Shown here: one piece after another, positions 35,553 through 44,956 of the stretch
How positions within the stretch are numbered: the stretch's first letter is position 1
Layout of the letters: the number at the start of each line of letters is the position of its first letter
From: Phycisphaerae bacterium
Lineage (GTDB): Bacteria; Planctomycetota; Phycisphaerae; Sedimentisphaerales; Anaerobacaceae
Length of the DNA: 64,000 nt
Direction of reading: 5' to 3'
NCBI GenBank assembly: GCA_030615025.1
Contig: JAUXAB010000003.1
Location: forward strand, 1 to 64,000
Translations under genes and position numbers: made by a program
The notes under the pieces: model-generated
What the model saw: the letters and a program-made list of their open reading frames with translations, nothing else
What the model was told of the DNA's origin: nothing
The model's database searches: none

Positions 35553-36512
35553 ATGTTGGGAAGGATTCCTAAAGTAGTTGTCATTGGCGGGACTTATGTT
35601 GATATGGCGATAAGGTGTCGTCAAGTCCCACCTCCCGGGCGGAGCGTTATCGGCTCCGCTCTTTCGTACACAACTACGGGTCCAGGGCCAAATCAGGCGG
35701 TGGAAGCTGCTCTGTGCGGCTGCGACGTGTATCTTGTCAGCAAGGTCGGAGGTGATCCATTTGCCCGAATGGCCATGGAAAACCTGGCGGAGTTCAAGGT
35801 CAATATCGACTTCGTCTATACCGCAGAGGCCAAAAACACAGGCGTTGTTGTAACGCTGGTTAATTCCGAAGGTGAAAATGCCGGCTGTATATACACAGGT
35901 GCCAACAGCGCTTTACGTCCGCAGGACATTGACGCAGCGGAGCAAATTATCTCTGACGCTGATGTTTGTTTAGTTCACGGCCGCTTGCCACACGAAGCAA
36001 TTGTAACAGCCATTCGGTGCGCGACACTGCACAACACAAAGATAATCCTCAACCCCGCGAGGCCAATAGAGAAACCCCGCCGAACAAGCGGCGACTTACC
36101 CATTGAGTATTTCTCAGTCAATATCCTGATCCCAAATCTTTATGAAGCTGCCGACATCACCGATCAGTCTGACGCCAGTATCCGAACGGCCAAGCTGATC
36201 GGCTCCGATTTGGTCGCTCGCGGCGTTAATTGTGCTGTCATAACTATGGGCAAGCGCGGCTGTATGGTTGTTGACAGAAATAGCGCTGACCATATCCCGG
36301 CTTTTGAGGTTGAGCTTGTCGACCAGACCGGCAGAGGCGATGCCTTTGCCGGTGCGTTAGCCGCTTATTGTGCTGTAAAGGACGATGTAAGGGAGGCGGT
36401 TAAGTTCGCCTCTGCAGCGGGGGCGCTGGCCTGCACGAAATTCGGCTCGATAGAAGCCCTGCCTACAAAAGCCGAGATTATCGAACTCCTACAGAAAGAG
36501 GAGACTGAGTAA
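35553..36512 (+). CDS. PfkB-family carbohydrate kinase (ribokinase-like)
   Basis: 319 residues from ATG 35553, where GGGGAAG precedes. Domain: KVVVIGGTYVDMAIRC, TTTGPGPNQAVEAALCG (the GPG(P/A)NQA substrate loop of ribokinases), VYLVSKVGGDPFARMA, ILIPNLYEAADIT (NxxEA), CAVITMGKRGCMVV and the C-terminal DQTGRGDAFAGALA (catalytic Asp in GRGDAFAG). It phosphorylates a sugar such as ribose, cytosolic. A frame upstream to GTG 35457 lacks the family's usual start. Its stop is followed at once by a palindrome cluster. Confidence 0.9.
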   Translation: MLGRIPKVVVIGGTYVDMAIRCRQVPPPGRSVIGSALSYTTTGPGPNQAVEAALCGCDVYLVSKVGGDPFARMAMENLAEFKVNIDFVYTAEAKNTGVVVTLVNSEGENAGCIYTGANSALRPQDIDAAEQIISDADVCLVHGRLPHEAIVTAIRCATLHNTKIILNPARPIEKPRRTSGDLPIEYFSVNILIPNLYEAADITDQSDASIRTAKLIGSDLVARGVNCAVITMGKRGCMVVDRNSADHIPAFEVELVDQTGRGDAFAGALAAYCAVKDDVREAVKFASAAGALACTKFGSIEALPTKAEIIELLQKEETE

Positions 36513-36610
36513 TCCCGATATCCCGATGTATCGGGACTTCATCCTCCCGACACATCGGGATTTTGCTTGCCCCCCTGCCCTGATATCCCGATACCCCGAT
36601 TAAATCGGGG
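36513..36610. repeat. Element H cluster (TCCCGAT...ATCGGGA)
   Basis: Several TCCCGATNNATCGGGA units in tandem directly after the PfkB stop, including ATCCCGATGTATCGGGAC and CCCCGATTAAATCGGGG. Another pair is at 36757-36791. Confidence 0.9.
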
Positions 36611-37031
36611 CTTTGGGCTTAGAGCCTATCCAAATAACCCTCTCTATTGCGGCCGGCTGCAAAGCCCGATGCCTGCGTTGTCGGTGAAAAAACGTTCTCA
36701 ACGTGGAGAAAACCACGCCTCCGAGCATTTTTGACCTGCCGCCTTGGCCTCTCTCGATTAAATCGGGATAGTCCCGACAAGTCGGGATCACCGCAGTTGT
36801 GTATGGGAGGGTCAATCAAAAGTGCATGTAGGTAGAGAGCAAAATAGAAAAATCTAAAAAATTTTTAACCTTTTAAGCTGTAAGGAGTTAGGTTGAAAAA
36901 TGTAACCCGGGACAACCTCTTTTTCGTATCAAACGTGCAAGTTCGTCTAATTATAGAGAGACGACGTTGGTGAGTGGTAACTGGTAAATTCGGCCTAATC
37001 ACCAATAACCAATAACCAGTGAGGATAAAAT
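36611..37031. other. Gap before the phage module with repeats
   Basis: No gene supported. It holds element H at 36757-36791 (TCGATTAAATCGGGA, TCCCGACAAGTCGGGA) and element F (GTAACTGGTAAATT... CCAATAACCAATAACC) at 36971-37023, the latter contributing the sequence GTGAGG directly before the portal start. There is no terminase or integrase gene here. Confidence 0.65.
36971..37023. repeat. Element F next to the portal start
   Basis: GTAACTGGTAAATTCGGCC ... AATAACCAATAACCAGTGAGG; the GTGAGG end lies six bases before ATG 37032 and may serve as its ribosome-binding site. Confidence 0.75.
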
Positions 37032-38600
37032 ATGCCATTTGATTTGACTATCTTTAAAGACAAGGAATTTTCTAACGCCGATTACATCGAGTGGCTCGTT
37101 GATGAACGCTCGATAGATATTCACACACGCTTTGCAAAGCTGTGGGAATATTACACAAACCCAATGGTAGAGGTCTCGCATGCAACACCAAAACGGGCGG
37201 AGAGTGGCTCTTTTGGTGCTGGGCGATGCTATGTGCAGGCACAGGAATGTGGGCTGCCTCCCAGAATAACGGGGCTCGTACACTCGGTAAATGCAGGTGT
37301 CTTCGGTGGACAGCGGGTCCGCGATGTGCAGCGAAAAGAAGTGGTAATCGAAAACGATATCGCGTGGCGAATAAACGCAGCGGTAGACTTTTTGTTTGGA
37401 AAACCAATTAGTTTTGTTTCCAAATCGCCGGTTAGTCAAAAACGCGCAGAAATTGAATCTATATTCAAGGTGGTGTTTGCGGCTAACGGCGCTATCGGAT
37501 TTTTTCAGGATATGGCAGTGCTCGGAAGTGTTTACGGTTTCGTCGATTGCCTCGTCAGGCCTGGTGATGAGATTGTAGAAAGCATATCCTCCTCCTCCTC
37601 CCAAACTCCTTCTTTTGAAGATGTGCTGCAATTGGTACGAACAATCGACCTGGAGCTGATTGAAGCACCGAGAGCACTGCCTGTCCTGGAAGAAAACGAC
37701 TACAAAAAAATCAGATATTACGTGCAGCACTTTGTACAGAGGCGAAACGCTCTGAGCCAGTCCCGGCGCGCCGGGATTCTTGCAAAACTATTGTCGGCGG
37801 GCAGAAGGAGTCCCGATGCATCGGGACGCCTGGTGGTTGCAGTAACGGAGATTACATCAGCGACAGCCTGGCAGAGGTATGAAGACAAACAGCTCGTTGC
37901 GGAGAGCGAATTGCCGTGGGGATTTCTGCCGGTGGTGCATATCCAGAACGTCGCTCAGCCATACTACTACGAGGGACAAAGCGATGTCGAGTCGCTGATA
38001 CCGCTGCAGGACGAGCTTAATACCAGATTGAGCGACAGGGCGAGCAGAATCACGTTCCAGGCGTTTAAGATGTATCTTGGCAAAGGGATAGAGGGCTTTG
38101 AAGACAGGCCGATATCGCCCGGCAGGATGTGGTACACCGACAATCCGGAGGCGGCGATCGAAGAGTTCGGAGGAGATGCGGCGACGCCAAGCGAAGATAT
38201 GCATATTGCTGAGATTAGAGAGGCAATGGATAAGACAAGCGGGGTCACGCCGGTGGTGGCGGGGGTTTTGAAAAATAAACTTGGCAATCTTACAAGTGCT
38301 GTGGCCCTTAGGCTGACGTTCATGGGGATGCTCTCGAAGAATGAACGAAAGAGATTTACTTACGCCGAAGGACTGAAAAAAATTGCACAGATGGTTCTGG
38401 CCGTACTCGATAGGGCCAACATCTACAAAACCAGCGAGGCGGATAGAGAGGTCGATATTATTTTCCCCAGTCCGCTGCCTGAGAATATGATGGAGAAGCT
38501 AAAGGAGGCCCAAATCAAAAAAGAATTAGGCGTGCCAACTGAGCAGGTGCTCAGAGAGTTAGGTTACGATACCATGAATGATAGAGAAAATTCTAATTAA
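37032..38600 (+). CDS. Phage portal protein (SPP1 Gp6-like)
   Basis: 522 residues. It shows the SPP1-type portal layout: an N-terminal clip/wing region, VGIIFQ-like FFQDMAVLGSVYGFVDCLVRPG, and the C-terminal IPLQDELNTRLSDRASRITFQAFKMYLGKGIE, TSGVTPVVAGVLKNKLGNLTSAVALRLTFM and FTYAEGLKKIAQMV motifs. Portals form the dodecameric DNA gate at one capsid vertex. It opens the structural module, yet no terminase gene precedes it. Two element-H palindromes at 37761-37776 and 37810-37827 are read in frame (SRRAGIL...RRSPDASG), so host-type repeats have entered this phage gene. Confidence 0.88.
   Translation: MPFDLTIFKDKEFSNADYIEWLVDERSIDIHTRFAKLWEYYTNPMVEVSHATPKRAESGSFGAGRCYVQAQECGLPPRITGLVHSVNAGVFGGQRVRDVQRKEVVIENDIAWRINAAVDFLFGKPISFVSKSPVSQKRAEIESIFKVVFAANGAIGFFQDMAVLGSVYGFVDCLVRPGDEIVESISSSSSQTPSFEDVLQLVRTIDLELIEAPRALPVLEENDYKKIRYYVQHFVQRRNALSQSRRAGILAKLLSAGRRSPDASGRLVVAVTEITSATAWQRYEDKQLVAESELPWGFLPVVHIQNVAQPYYYEGQSDVESLIPLQDELNTRLSDRASRITFQAFKMYLGKGIEGFEDRPISPGRMWYTDNPEAAIEEFGGDAATPSEDMHIAEIREAMDKTSGVTPVVAGVLKNKLGNLTSAVALRLTFMGMLSKNERKRFTYAEGLKKIAQMVLAVLDRANIYKTSEADREVDIIFPSPLPENMMEKLKEAQIKKELGVPTEQVLRELGYDTMNDRENSN
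37761..37827. repeat. Element H palindromes inside the portal gene
   Basis: TCCCGGCGCGCCGGGA (37761-37776) and GTCCCGATGCATCGGGAC (37810-37827) are perfect palindromes read in frame within the portal gene. Confidence 0.9.
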
Positions 38601-38612
38601 TTAGGAGGTTTT

Positions 38613-39152
38613 ATGAACTCGAGTGAGGCGCAAGAGGCGCAAGACATTTTGTCAGCAGACACAGCGGGACACAGCGAGAATGACAGCTTGAGACTTGTTC
38701 CGATGTCCGAATCCATCCGCTATCGGAAAAGGGCACAGAGTGCCGAGAAAAAAATTGAAGCTCTGGCTGAGCAATTAGCTGAGGCAAAAGCTGAGGCAAA
38801 AAAGACGGCTGAACAGCTGAGCAGCATTCAGGTCGAGCAGGAGTTGATACGTAAATTAGCTGCTGCCGGGACTGTGGATATGGAAACGGCTGTGTTGCTT
38901 GCCAAGGCCAGAATAGAAGGTGGGATGGAAGCGGACATGGACAGTGTGATTGAGCAGTTGAAAAAGGAAAAGCAATATCTGTTCGCGGGCACTCCCGATA
39001 AAATCGGGGTGACGGCAAAAAAGACTGCAGGGGCTAAGGAGCGAGTGGAGAGCAGCCAGACAGTCCTTGAAAGAGCGGCCAAGAGGGCAGCAACGACAGG
39101 TAATCGAACGGATTTGCAGGAGTATTTGAAACTGCGAAGAAATTTTGTTTGA
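38613..39152 (+). CDS. Scaffold-like coiled-coil protein
   Basis: 179 residues, AGGAGG six bases before ATG. Strongly charged, with a long coiled coil (SIRYRKRAQSAEKKIEALAEQLAEAKAEAKKT) in the first half. It sits between portal and capsid, the usual place for a scaffolding protein or capsid-assembly protease partner; no protease motif is visible. An element-H palindrome (CCCGATAAAATCGGGG, 38994-39009) is read in frame as PDKIG. The assignment is by position and shape. Confidence 0.62.
   Translation: MNSSEAQEAQDILSADTAGHSENDSLRLVPMSESIRYRKRAQSAEKKIEALAEQLAEAKAEAKKTAEQLSSIQVEQELIRKLAAAGTVDMETAVLLAKARIEGGMEADMDSVIEQLKKEKQYLFAGTPDKIGVTAKKTAGAKERVESSQTVLERAAKRAATTGNRTDLQEYLKLRRNFV
38994..39009. 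repeat. Element H inside the scaffold-like gene
   Basis: CCCGATAAAATCGGGG, read in frame. Confidence 0.8.
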
Positions 39153-39205
39153 TTGAATACGGCGACCAGCGACATAACTGGTTGTAAACGAAAGGAGAAA
39201 AGTAG

Positions 39206-40360
39206 ATGGCTTTTACAGGAAAAGCAACTTATTCAGCGGGTACGACTCTGCCGGAATTGGCTGAAGATGTATCGGATTTGGTCGGGATAATTTCACCTTA
39301 TGAGACGCCTTTGCTGGATGCTCTGGGGGATCCAATGCGAGAGGCGATGAGCACGCATCACGAATGGCTCGAAGATGAACTTTTGCCTAATAAGGATGCT
39401 ATCAACGACAGCACCTTTACCGACCCGGCAGCCGATACGGACTTTGTAGTTGATAACGGCAGCAGGTTCCGAACAGGTGACCAGATTCAGGTCGAAGGGT
39501 CGGAGGAATTGATGCTTGTCACCGGTATCAACGGTGATACGCTAACGGTGGTTCGCGGCTATGCGGGGACTACCCCGGAAGACCTTGCCGATAACCAGGT
39601 AATTAACATTCTGGGAAATGCAGCTCTTGAAGGCGGCGATAAGCCCGATGCGAGATTTACCAATCGAAGCAGGTGCGGAAACTACACCCAGATATTTACC
39701 GCTACGGTGGAAGTGAGCGGGACCGATATCGCTGCAAGCCAACTGGGTCTGGCTGATGAGCTGGATTATCAAAAGCAGGAACGGCTGCGAGAGCTGATTC
39801 GCGATCTGGAAAATACGATTATCAACGGTGGACAGCCGACCAGCAATCCCGAAGGAAGCAGTTCGGCAAGAAGGTCGATGAATGGGATTATTCAGCACCT
39901 CTCAACGAATATTTTCCATACGGGTGATACCAGCTTTCCGAGTGGTACCGGCCTTGATGAGACCAAGGTCAATTACGTGCTCAGGAAGATATGGGAGAAC
40001 AGTAACGGCAATGTGGATCTGATTGTCGTCGGTGGTTTTCAGAAGCGAAAGATAAACGCGTTCTGTGCTGACAGCCGAACCTACGCAGCTAACGACACCA
40101 CTTTCACCAATATGGTTAGTGTTTACGAAAGTGATTTCGGCATCTGCAGAATTGTTGCGTCGCGATGGATACCACAGGACGGTGTTTTGTTCTTGGATTC
40201 ATCGAGGGTCAGCGTTCTGCCTTTGGCGGGACGGAGCTTCCATTTCAAACCTTTGGCAAGCAGTGGCGACTATGAGTGCGGCGAGCTGATTGGCGAATAT
40301 ACCCTGGAGCTCAAGAACGAAGCGGCACATGGACTTATTCGCGATTTAAGTACCAGCTAA
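39206..40360 (+). CDS. Major capsid protein (SU10/DUF5309-like)
   Basis: 384 residues, GGAGAAAAG before ATG. N-terminus MAFTGKATYSAGTTLPELAE, then DVSDLVGIISPYETPLLDALGD, a typical start of SU10-type capsid proteins. Later motifs: TDFVVDNGSRFRTGDQI (inserted beta domain), VEVSGTDIAASQLG, RSMNGIIQHL and VSVLPLAGRSFHFKPLA. It builds the head shell. Full family length and no break. Confidence 0.87.
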   Translation: MAFTGKATYSAGTTLPELAEDVSDLVGIISPYETPLLDALGDPMREAMSTHHEWLEDELLPNKDAINDSTFTDPAADTDFVVDNGSRFRTGDQIQVEGSEELMLVTGINGDTLTVVRGYAGTTPEDLADNQVINILGNAALEGGDKPDARFTNRSRCGNYTQIFTATVEVSGTDIAASQLGLADELDYQKQERLRELIRDLENTIINGGQPTSNPEGSSSARRSMNGIIQHLSTNIFHTGDTSFPSGTGLDETKVNYVLRKIWENSNGNVDLIVVGGFQKRKINAFCADSRTYAANDTTFTNMVSVYESDFGICRIVASRWIPQDGVLFLDSSRVSVLPLAGRSFHFKPLASSGDYECGELIGEYTLELKNEAAHGLIRDLSTS

Positions 40361-40385
40361 ACCGTGGGGGTCGATATCGGACGCA

Positions 40386-40403
40386 ATCCCGATAAGTCGG
40401 GGT
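40386..40403. repeat. Element H palindrome between capsid and next gene
   Basis: ATCCCGATAAGTCGGGGT, between capsid and the 40485 gene. Confidence 0.75.
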
Positions 40404-40484
40404 GTCTTAGCGTGGGTGCCCAAAGGAGAAACAATCCTTTGGGCACCTGACCGGCCCAGTTACACGAGAAGGGGACTAAAGAAA

Positions 40485-41141
40485 ATGGTTAGTTTTTCAA
40501 ACGACACGGATATTTTGAAATACGAGCCCGTACTGTTCGGAGAATTACACCTATCAGGGCAGGTATTGGCAGCAGGGACAGGCGGGACGCTCAGCGGGAC
40601 GACATTTACCGCAAGTGGAGCAGATTTTGTAAGTGCGCAGGTCTCAGCAGGTGGAGTTGTATATCTGCAGACCGCAGATGGTTCGCTGGACGGGGCGTAT
40701 GAGATAGTTTCTGTGGATTCGGCAACGCAGCTTAGCGTTTCAGTAATCAGGTCGGATTCAGATGCTGCTGCCGTAGCGCCGCCAGCTGCTACTGGTATAT
40801 CCTACCGCGTCAGCACATTCGGGCCACAGGCCAGTGAAGTTGGTTTTCGGTTAACAGAACATTTCGGTATTAGGCCGGGTAATCCTGCAAGCATCTATGA
40901 TGCCGAAGATGTTTTAGATACAGATGTCTTAAAGAGAGCTTCGGTCTTTGCGGCTATCTCAAGTGTGTATGCAATGTTAGCCAGTAAGGCCAAAGACGAC
41001 AATTTCTGGAAGAAAAGTCTGCATTATCAGAAACTTTTTGAGAAGGCGAGAGAGCGGTGTCGGCTTAGTATTGACATTGGCTCCAACGGGACGGCTGATG
41101 TCACCAGACTTGGAGCTTCTGTAAGGTTGGTCCGTGATTAG
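40485..41141 (+). CDS. Uncharacterised structural-module protein (possible head-tail connector)
   Basis: 218 residues from ATG 40485; an in-frame GTG 40416 lacks a convincing site. The N-terminal half is Gly/Ser/Thr-rich with a beta pattern (GTLSGTTFTASGADFVSAQVS, SLDGAYEIVSVDSATQLSVSV), and the C-terminal half is helical (DVLKRASVFAAISSVYAML, KSLHYQKLFEKARERCRL). The place after the capsid suggests a head-completion or tail-connector role; no family is recognised. Confidence 0.6.
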   Translation: MVSFSNDTDILKYEPVLFGELHLSGQVLAAGTGGTLSGTTFTASGADFVSAQVSAGGVVYLQTADGSLDGAYEIVSVDSATQLSVSVIRSDSDAAAVAPPAATGISYRVSTFGPQASEVGFRLTEHFGIRPGNPASIYDAEDVLDTDVLKRASVFAAISSVYAMLASKAKDDNFWKKSLHYQKLFEKARERCRLSIDIGSNGTADVTRLGASVRLVRD

Positions 41142-41159
41142 CTTTCGAAAGGGAAACAA

Positions 41160-41537
41160 ATGAGTGCCGCTTTGGACGGACAAAGTTTGTTTGACGAGCA
41201 GCAGTTAGAGATTGAGCTGGGCGGTGTTAGCCGTGATTCGATAGAGAGGGCGGTACCGGGACTGGACGGCGTGCTCAGTGTTGATATGGGTGGGCGCAGC
41301 AGGAAGATAAAACAGAAAGGTGTGCTGCGGGCGAAAAGCCGATCACAAATGGACGAGAGAATCAGCGCAATATCGGCCTATATGGATGGCGATACGCACA
41401 CACTGGCAACGGGCAGCGGCGAGGAGTTTGATAATCTTCGTATGGATGTTTTCAAGGTAAGCAAAGAGCGGGCAGGTGGCAGTGGTGTAGCTATCGATTA
41501 TGAAATCGTTTACACGCAGTTAAAGGTTCAGCAATAA
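41160..41537 (+). CDS. Uncharacterised phage-module protein
   Basis: 125 residues; AAGGGAAAC lies before ATG. It starts MSAALDGQSLFDEQQLEIELGG and contains GLDGVLSVDMGGRSRKIKQKG, a pattern of small beta-rich structural proteins. Its stop overlaps the next start (TAATG). No family recognised. Confidence 0.6.
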   Translation: MSAALDGQSLFDEQQLEIELGGVSRDSIERAVPGLDGVLSVDMGGRSRKIKQKGVLRAKSRSQMDERISAISAYMDGDTHTLATGSGEEFDNLRMDVFKVSKERAGGSGVAIDYEIVYTQLKVQQ

Positions 41538-42313
41538 TGGCACTTATCAGCAGTGGGATAGAGAATGTAAGGGCGTTTGAGTTGCCCTGTGGCATTTGGG
41601 CGGACGGTGGGTATGTCGGAAGCCCACGGACAGCTTTTGTAAAGTGGCGGTCGGTTTGGGCTGATAAGTTTTATCAGATATATGTCAACGGCCAATATGC
41701 AGGGGCGACGGTTGACAGTCAGCAAAGACAAATGATTGTTCAGATACCCACCTCTTTAGAGTCACCGGTTCAGATTGAGGTCTTTGCCGTCGAGGCTGAG
41801 CGGGCGGATACCGATTTTAGCAGTGAGATTGCTTCGTCGATTGGTCAAAGTGGCCGGGTGAGGATCAGTATGCTGCGTGGTCAGAGTTTGCCGATTGGCG
41901 CAATCGCTCAAATCTACTTTGACAATGGCACGGGCGAAATCGATTACGACAAGGCGCTCAATGATTCGCCGATAAGAATCTGGCCAGCCTGCCAGGATAA
42001 GGCGGGGTTTGGAATGAGCAGGTTCGGCGCAGGTGATTTTGGTTACAACTCGGCGGCGGCGGTAGGGTTTGGAAGGGGCGGTTTTGGTCGCGGTCAGTTC
42101 GGCCTTGATGCTGATGCATTCGAGTGGATAAGTCCAGCGATGCGCGCGGGCATTTACAAATTTGCCGTCAAGGTTACTGACGAGGCGGGCAATGAAAGCG
42201 GCAGCAGCGACACAGGCCAAGTCACGGTGACACCAGCAGCAAGACCTGCTGAACAGATAAGCATTTCTTCATTCGATAAGCAGGCGAATCAATTAGTGTT
42301 AGGTATCTCGTAA
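41537..42313 (+). CDS. Fn3-like structural protein, paralogous to the 45403 gene
   Basis: 258 residues. It has two beta-sandwich-like units. QIYFDNGTGEIDYDKALND and AGIYKFAVKVTDEAGNESG are matched by VYYDTGTGQIDYENPI and AGKYLFAIMAEDAGGMEN in the 45403-46089 protein, so the two share a domain. A Gly-rich segment (FGRGGFGRGQFG) lies between. It is likely a tail or fibre component; no precise family. Confidence 0.62.
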   Translation: MALISSGIENVRAFELPCGIWADGGYVGSPRTAFVKWRSVWADKFYQIYVNGQYAGATVDSQQRQMIVQIPTSLESPVQIEVFAVEAERADTDFSSEIASSIGQSGRVRISMLRGQSLPIGAIAQIYFDNGTGEIDYDKALNDSPIRIWPACQDKAGFGMSRFGAGDFGYNSAAAVGFGRGGFGRGQFGLDADAFEWISPAMRAGIYKFAVKVTDEAGNESGSSDTGQVTVTPAARPAEQISISSFDKQANQLVLGIS

Positions 42314-42334
42314 GAGAGTAGCAAGGAGAGTATT

Positions 42335-43123
42335 ATGGCTGAAGTGTATCCATCTGACAATGAATTATTAAACATGCAATCTGACAGTGAGACCGGTGTT
42401 GAATATATACCTACCGGCACATCACCCTATTATCTGCACTTTCGAAAATTGCTGTATCGGCTATTGCTGGCTACGCGGCGGGCGAACGATTTGAGGGTCT
42501 ATGACGAGGGCGGGCTGGATATTGGCGTCAAAGGCGGCAAGTTCTGGCTGGGTACTGAGCTGGTCAACTATGACGGCTCGTCGGGCAATACTCTGGCGGA
42601 TGATAAAGCAAGTATTTACGTGTATCTGGATTCGGCCGGCAATTTTGTCACCAACGAATACAGCAGCTTCCCTAATATGGCGACCACGCCTCATATTCGT
42701 CTGGCGATAGTAAGCACGTCAGATGGGGACATCGAGTCGATAACGGATTGCCGCGTGGGTCATAATTTTGTGATGCCATATGAGGCTGGGGGGGTGAAGA
42801 AGACAATCGAGGCGCATACTGCTGATGATACACTGACAGCGGAGGAATCCAGCAGCGTTCACACGAATTTAGGCGCCGCAGGCACGGTTACGCTTACGCT
42901 GCCGGCATCGGCGCCGGAAGGTACGATATTTACATTTGCAGTCCAGACTGTACAGGAGCTGCGAGTTGACCCGGGGTCCGCAACCATTCGGGACGACAGC
43001 GGCCAGACCGCTGGCAAATACAAGGCAGCAGATGCGATCGGTGAATGTTTAACACTTGTTGCCGATTCGAACGGTGACTGGGCAACCATTGCCAAGCACG
43101 GGACGTGGACAGAGGAAGCATAA
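42335..43123 (+). CDS. Tail-fibre-like protein
   Basis: 262 residues; AAGGAG before ATG. N-terminal SPYYLHFRKLLYRLLLATRRANDLRVYDEG, then beta-rich repeats (FWLGTELVNYDGSSGNTLADDKASIYVYLD; TVTLTLPASAPEGTIFTFAVQTVQELRVDP). It resembles fibre or baseplate proteins of tailed phages. No exact family. Confidence 0.55.
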   Translation: MAEVYPSDNELLNMQSDSETGVEYIPTGTSPYYLHFRKLLYRLLLATRRANDLRVYDEGGLDIGVKGGKFWLGTELVNYDGSSGNTLADDKASIYVYLDSAGNFVTNEYSSFPNMATTPHIRLAIVSTSDGDIESITDCRVGHNFVMPYEAGGVKKTIEAHTADDTLTAEESSSVHTNLGAAGTVTLTLPASAPEGTIFTFAVQTVQELRVDPGSATIRDDSGQTAGKYKAADAIGECLTLVADSNGDWATIAKHGTWTEEA

Positions 43124-43138
43124 AAGTGCAGGGAAAAA

Positions 43139-43456
43139 ATGAAAAATCATCTTTTCTACAAAAAGTTGAAACAGACAGCACTTGATGGTAATTACAGCAT
43201 CGAGCAGGTTCAGGCCCTGAGCTTCAATCAGGCAGCAGACTTACTTGGGACACGCGATTTTACTATTACGTTTCTTAACAACATGAAGCGTGGCGTTATT
43301 GATGCTCTTCGTAATCGTGATGATAAAGCGAACATGGAGCAATTGAAGCAAACGGCTAAGACCTGGCTCGATGCGAACTTTCCAGATTGGGAAGCTGAAC
43401 GCGATAGAGAAGATGGTAAACCTTACGTAAAGATATGGTTAGAGGGTAGACCGTAA
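43139..43456 (+). CDS. Small hypothetical protein of the phage module
   Basis: 105 residues, charged and mostly helical (MKNHLFYKKLKQTALDGNYS... KQTAKTWLDANFPDWEAER). Its stop overlaps the next start as TAATG. No family recognised. Confidence 0.55.
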   Translation: MKNHLFYKKLKQTALDGNYSIEQVQALSFNQAADLLGTRDFTITFLNNMKRGVIDALRNRDDKANMEQLKQTAKTWLDANFPDWEAERDREDGKPYVKIWLEGRP

Positions 43457-44946
43457 TGCCGATAATTTTCGATTCAAAAGATTCGGTGTTCTTCGTCGGA
43501 GGAAGAGGTGCAAAGACTGGTGACCAGTACGCCGGCGGCGGCTGTACGAAGGACTTCTGGGGAGATTTGAAAAATCCGACCAAGACTCTGGCCGATGTGA
43601 TGGACGCCAACGGCCTGTGTTTGTCTAGTGAATCGGCGGGTTTGGGGGATACATCTTGTGATGTGGTAAATAATGGCTCTGGTAAAGTTCGGATTACCAA
43701 AGTTGACCAAGGTTATTTCTCAAACTGCGTTGCTGGATTGGTTGCCAGAATTGTTTTTGCGGCTACTTACACCAGCGGTCGGTATGAAGTCATCGACGCC
43801 GATGATGATTGGATTGATATAGACGAAACTTACAGTGCAGATACCACCTGTAGTGCACGTGTTGGTGGAGCTTTTGATAAGTTACAGCATGCATCCGACA
43901 ATACTGACGCAAACTCTACAACTCCGCACGGTGTTTATATCCTTACGAATAAAGATGAAACGTTCTCAGCAGCTGGCGACCAAATAGATATTGATACCGG
44001 AGGTGGTGATATAGCTGCAAATACATTCAAGCGCATAATAGGGATTGATGGTGATGGTGCAGAATTGGCAGTAGGTTCATATGTTACTATTGATGGGAAT
44101 GGTCAGTCTTGTCACTGCATATATGTTGATGCTATTGTTAATGTTGAGTTTAGACATATCTATGCGAAAGACGCAAATTCTTCTGCTACTTATTATGGAT
44201 TCCGTTATTCTGGAGATGCAGCCACTACATACTATGGTCATATCTTAAGAGATTGTAAGTCAACTGGTTGTAAATGTGGTATTGGCACGTCTTATAGATT
44301 ACATAATCTATTTGTTGAGGGCGGTTATTACGAATCTTCAGTATCATATGCTATAAACACCGCTTCGATTATGCAGCTATTCAATGTAGTATGCAAATGT
44401 GTAAATTACTCTACTATGTACGTTTGGAGTGCAGCATTTAGGGCGGATGGTTGTGTTTTTTGTTCGGGGCCGACTTCTGCAGGCATTCTGATTGGCGGAG
44501 CTTCGGAATCTATTACAATCGTCAACTGCATATTCTATGACGTGGCTAAAGGGATAGAAATTAACTGTTCTGGTTATGACAGGTCGGGGCTTGTTGAGTT
44601 TAATAATATCTGTGTTTTACACGCTAAAGCAACGAGCAAGTTTATTAACCGTATACTTGGCAGTATTGCATATAGTGATTACAGTTGTCTTTGGGCCTCA
44701 GATGGAGCGCCAAGCGCATCGGGCCGCTGGGGCGGGAGCGGCAAGCCTGAACATGCTATTGAAGAGGATCCAGACTTTATAGACGCAGCGAACGGTAACT
44801 TCAGACCACGGAACCCAAATGTGCTGCGAGGAGGCAAGCCTGATATAGCTGACAATGCAACTGAGATGGGAGCTGTTTTACAGAAATACCAGTTTGCAAG
44901 GCGAGCAAAAGCAGCGAATTTTGGCAGGCTGCAAATAGTTCGATAG
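43456..44946 (+). CDS. Beta-helix-type tail-spike-like protein
   Basis: 496 residues. After MPIIFDSKDSVFFVGGRGAKTG, the central part shows the rungs of a right-handed beta helix (YVTIDGNGQSCHCIYVDAIV, VEFRHIYAKDANSSATYYGF, HILRDCKSTGCKCGIGTS, LFNVVCKCVNYSTMYVWS, ITIVNCIFYDVAKGIEINC). Such proteins are tail spikes or pectate-lyase-like adhesins binding or cutting polysaccharide. No catalytic residue can be named. The C-terminus EMGAVLQKYQF resembles the ends of many secreted planctomycete beta-helix proteins. Confidence 0.65.
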   Translation: MPIIFDSKDSVFFVGGRGAKTGDQYAGGGCTKDFWGDLKNPTKTLADVMDANGLCLSSESAGLGDTSCDVVNNGSGKVRITKVDQGYFSNCVAGLVARIVFAATYTSGRYEVIDADDDWIDIDETYSADTTCSARVGGAFDKLQHASDNTDANSTTPHGVYILTNKDETFSAAGDQIDIDTGGGDIAANTFKRIIGIDGDGAELAVGSYVTIDGNGQSCHCIYVDAIVNVEFRHIYAKDANSSATYYGFRYSGDAATTYYGHILRDCKSTGCKCGIGTSYRLHNLFVEGGYYESSVSYAINTASIMQLFNVVCKCVNYSTMYVWSAAFRADGCVFCSGPTSAGILIGGASESITIVNCIFYDVAKGIEINCSGYDRSGLVEFNNICVLHAKATSKFINRILGSIAYSDYSCLWASDGAPSASGRWGGSGKPEHAIEEDPDFIDAANGNFRPRNPNVLRGGKPDIADNATEMGAVLQKYQFARRAKAANFGRLQIVR

Positions 44947-44956
44947 GAGTTAAACA

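Noticed and set aside
36600-36835. Small frames within the repeat cluster after the PfkB gene
   Set aside because: They consist of element-H repeat sequence on both strands, with no ribosome-binding site.
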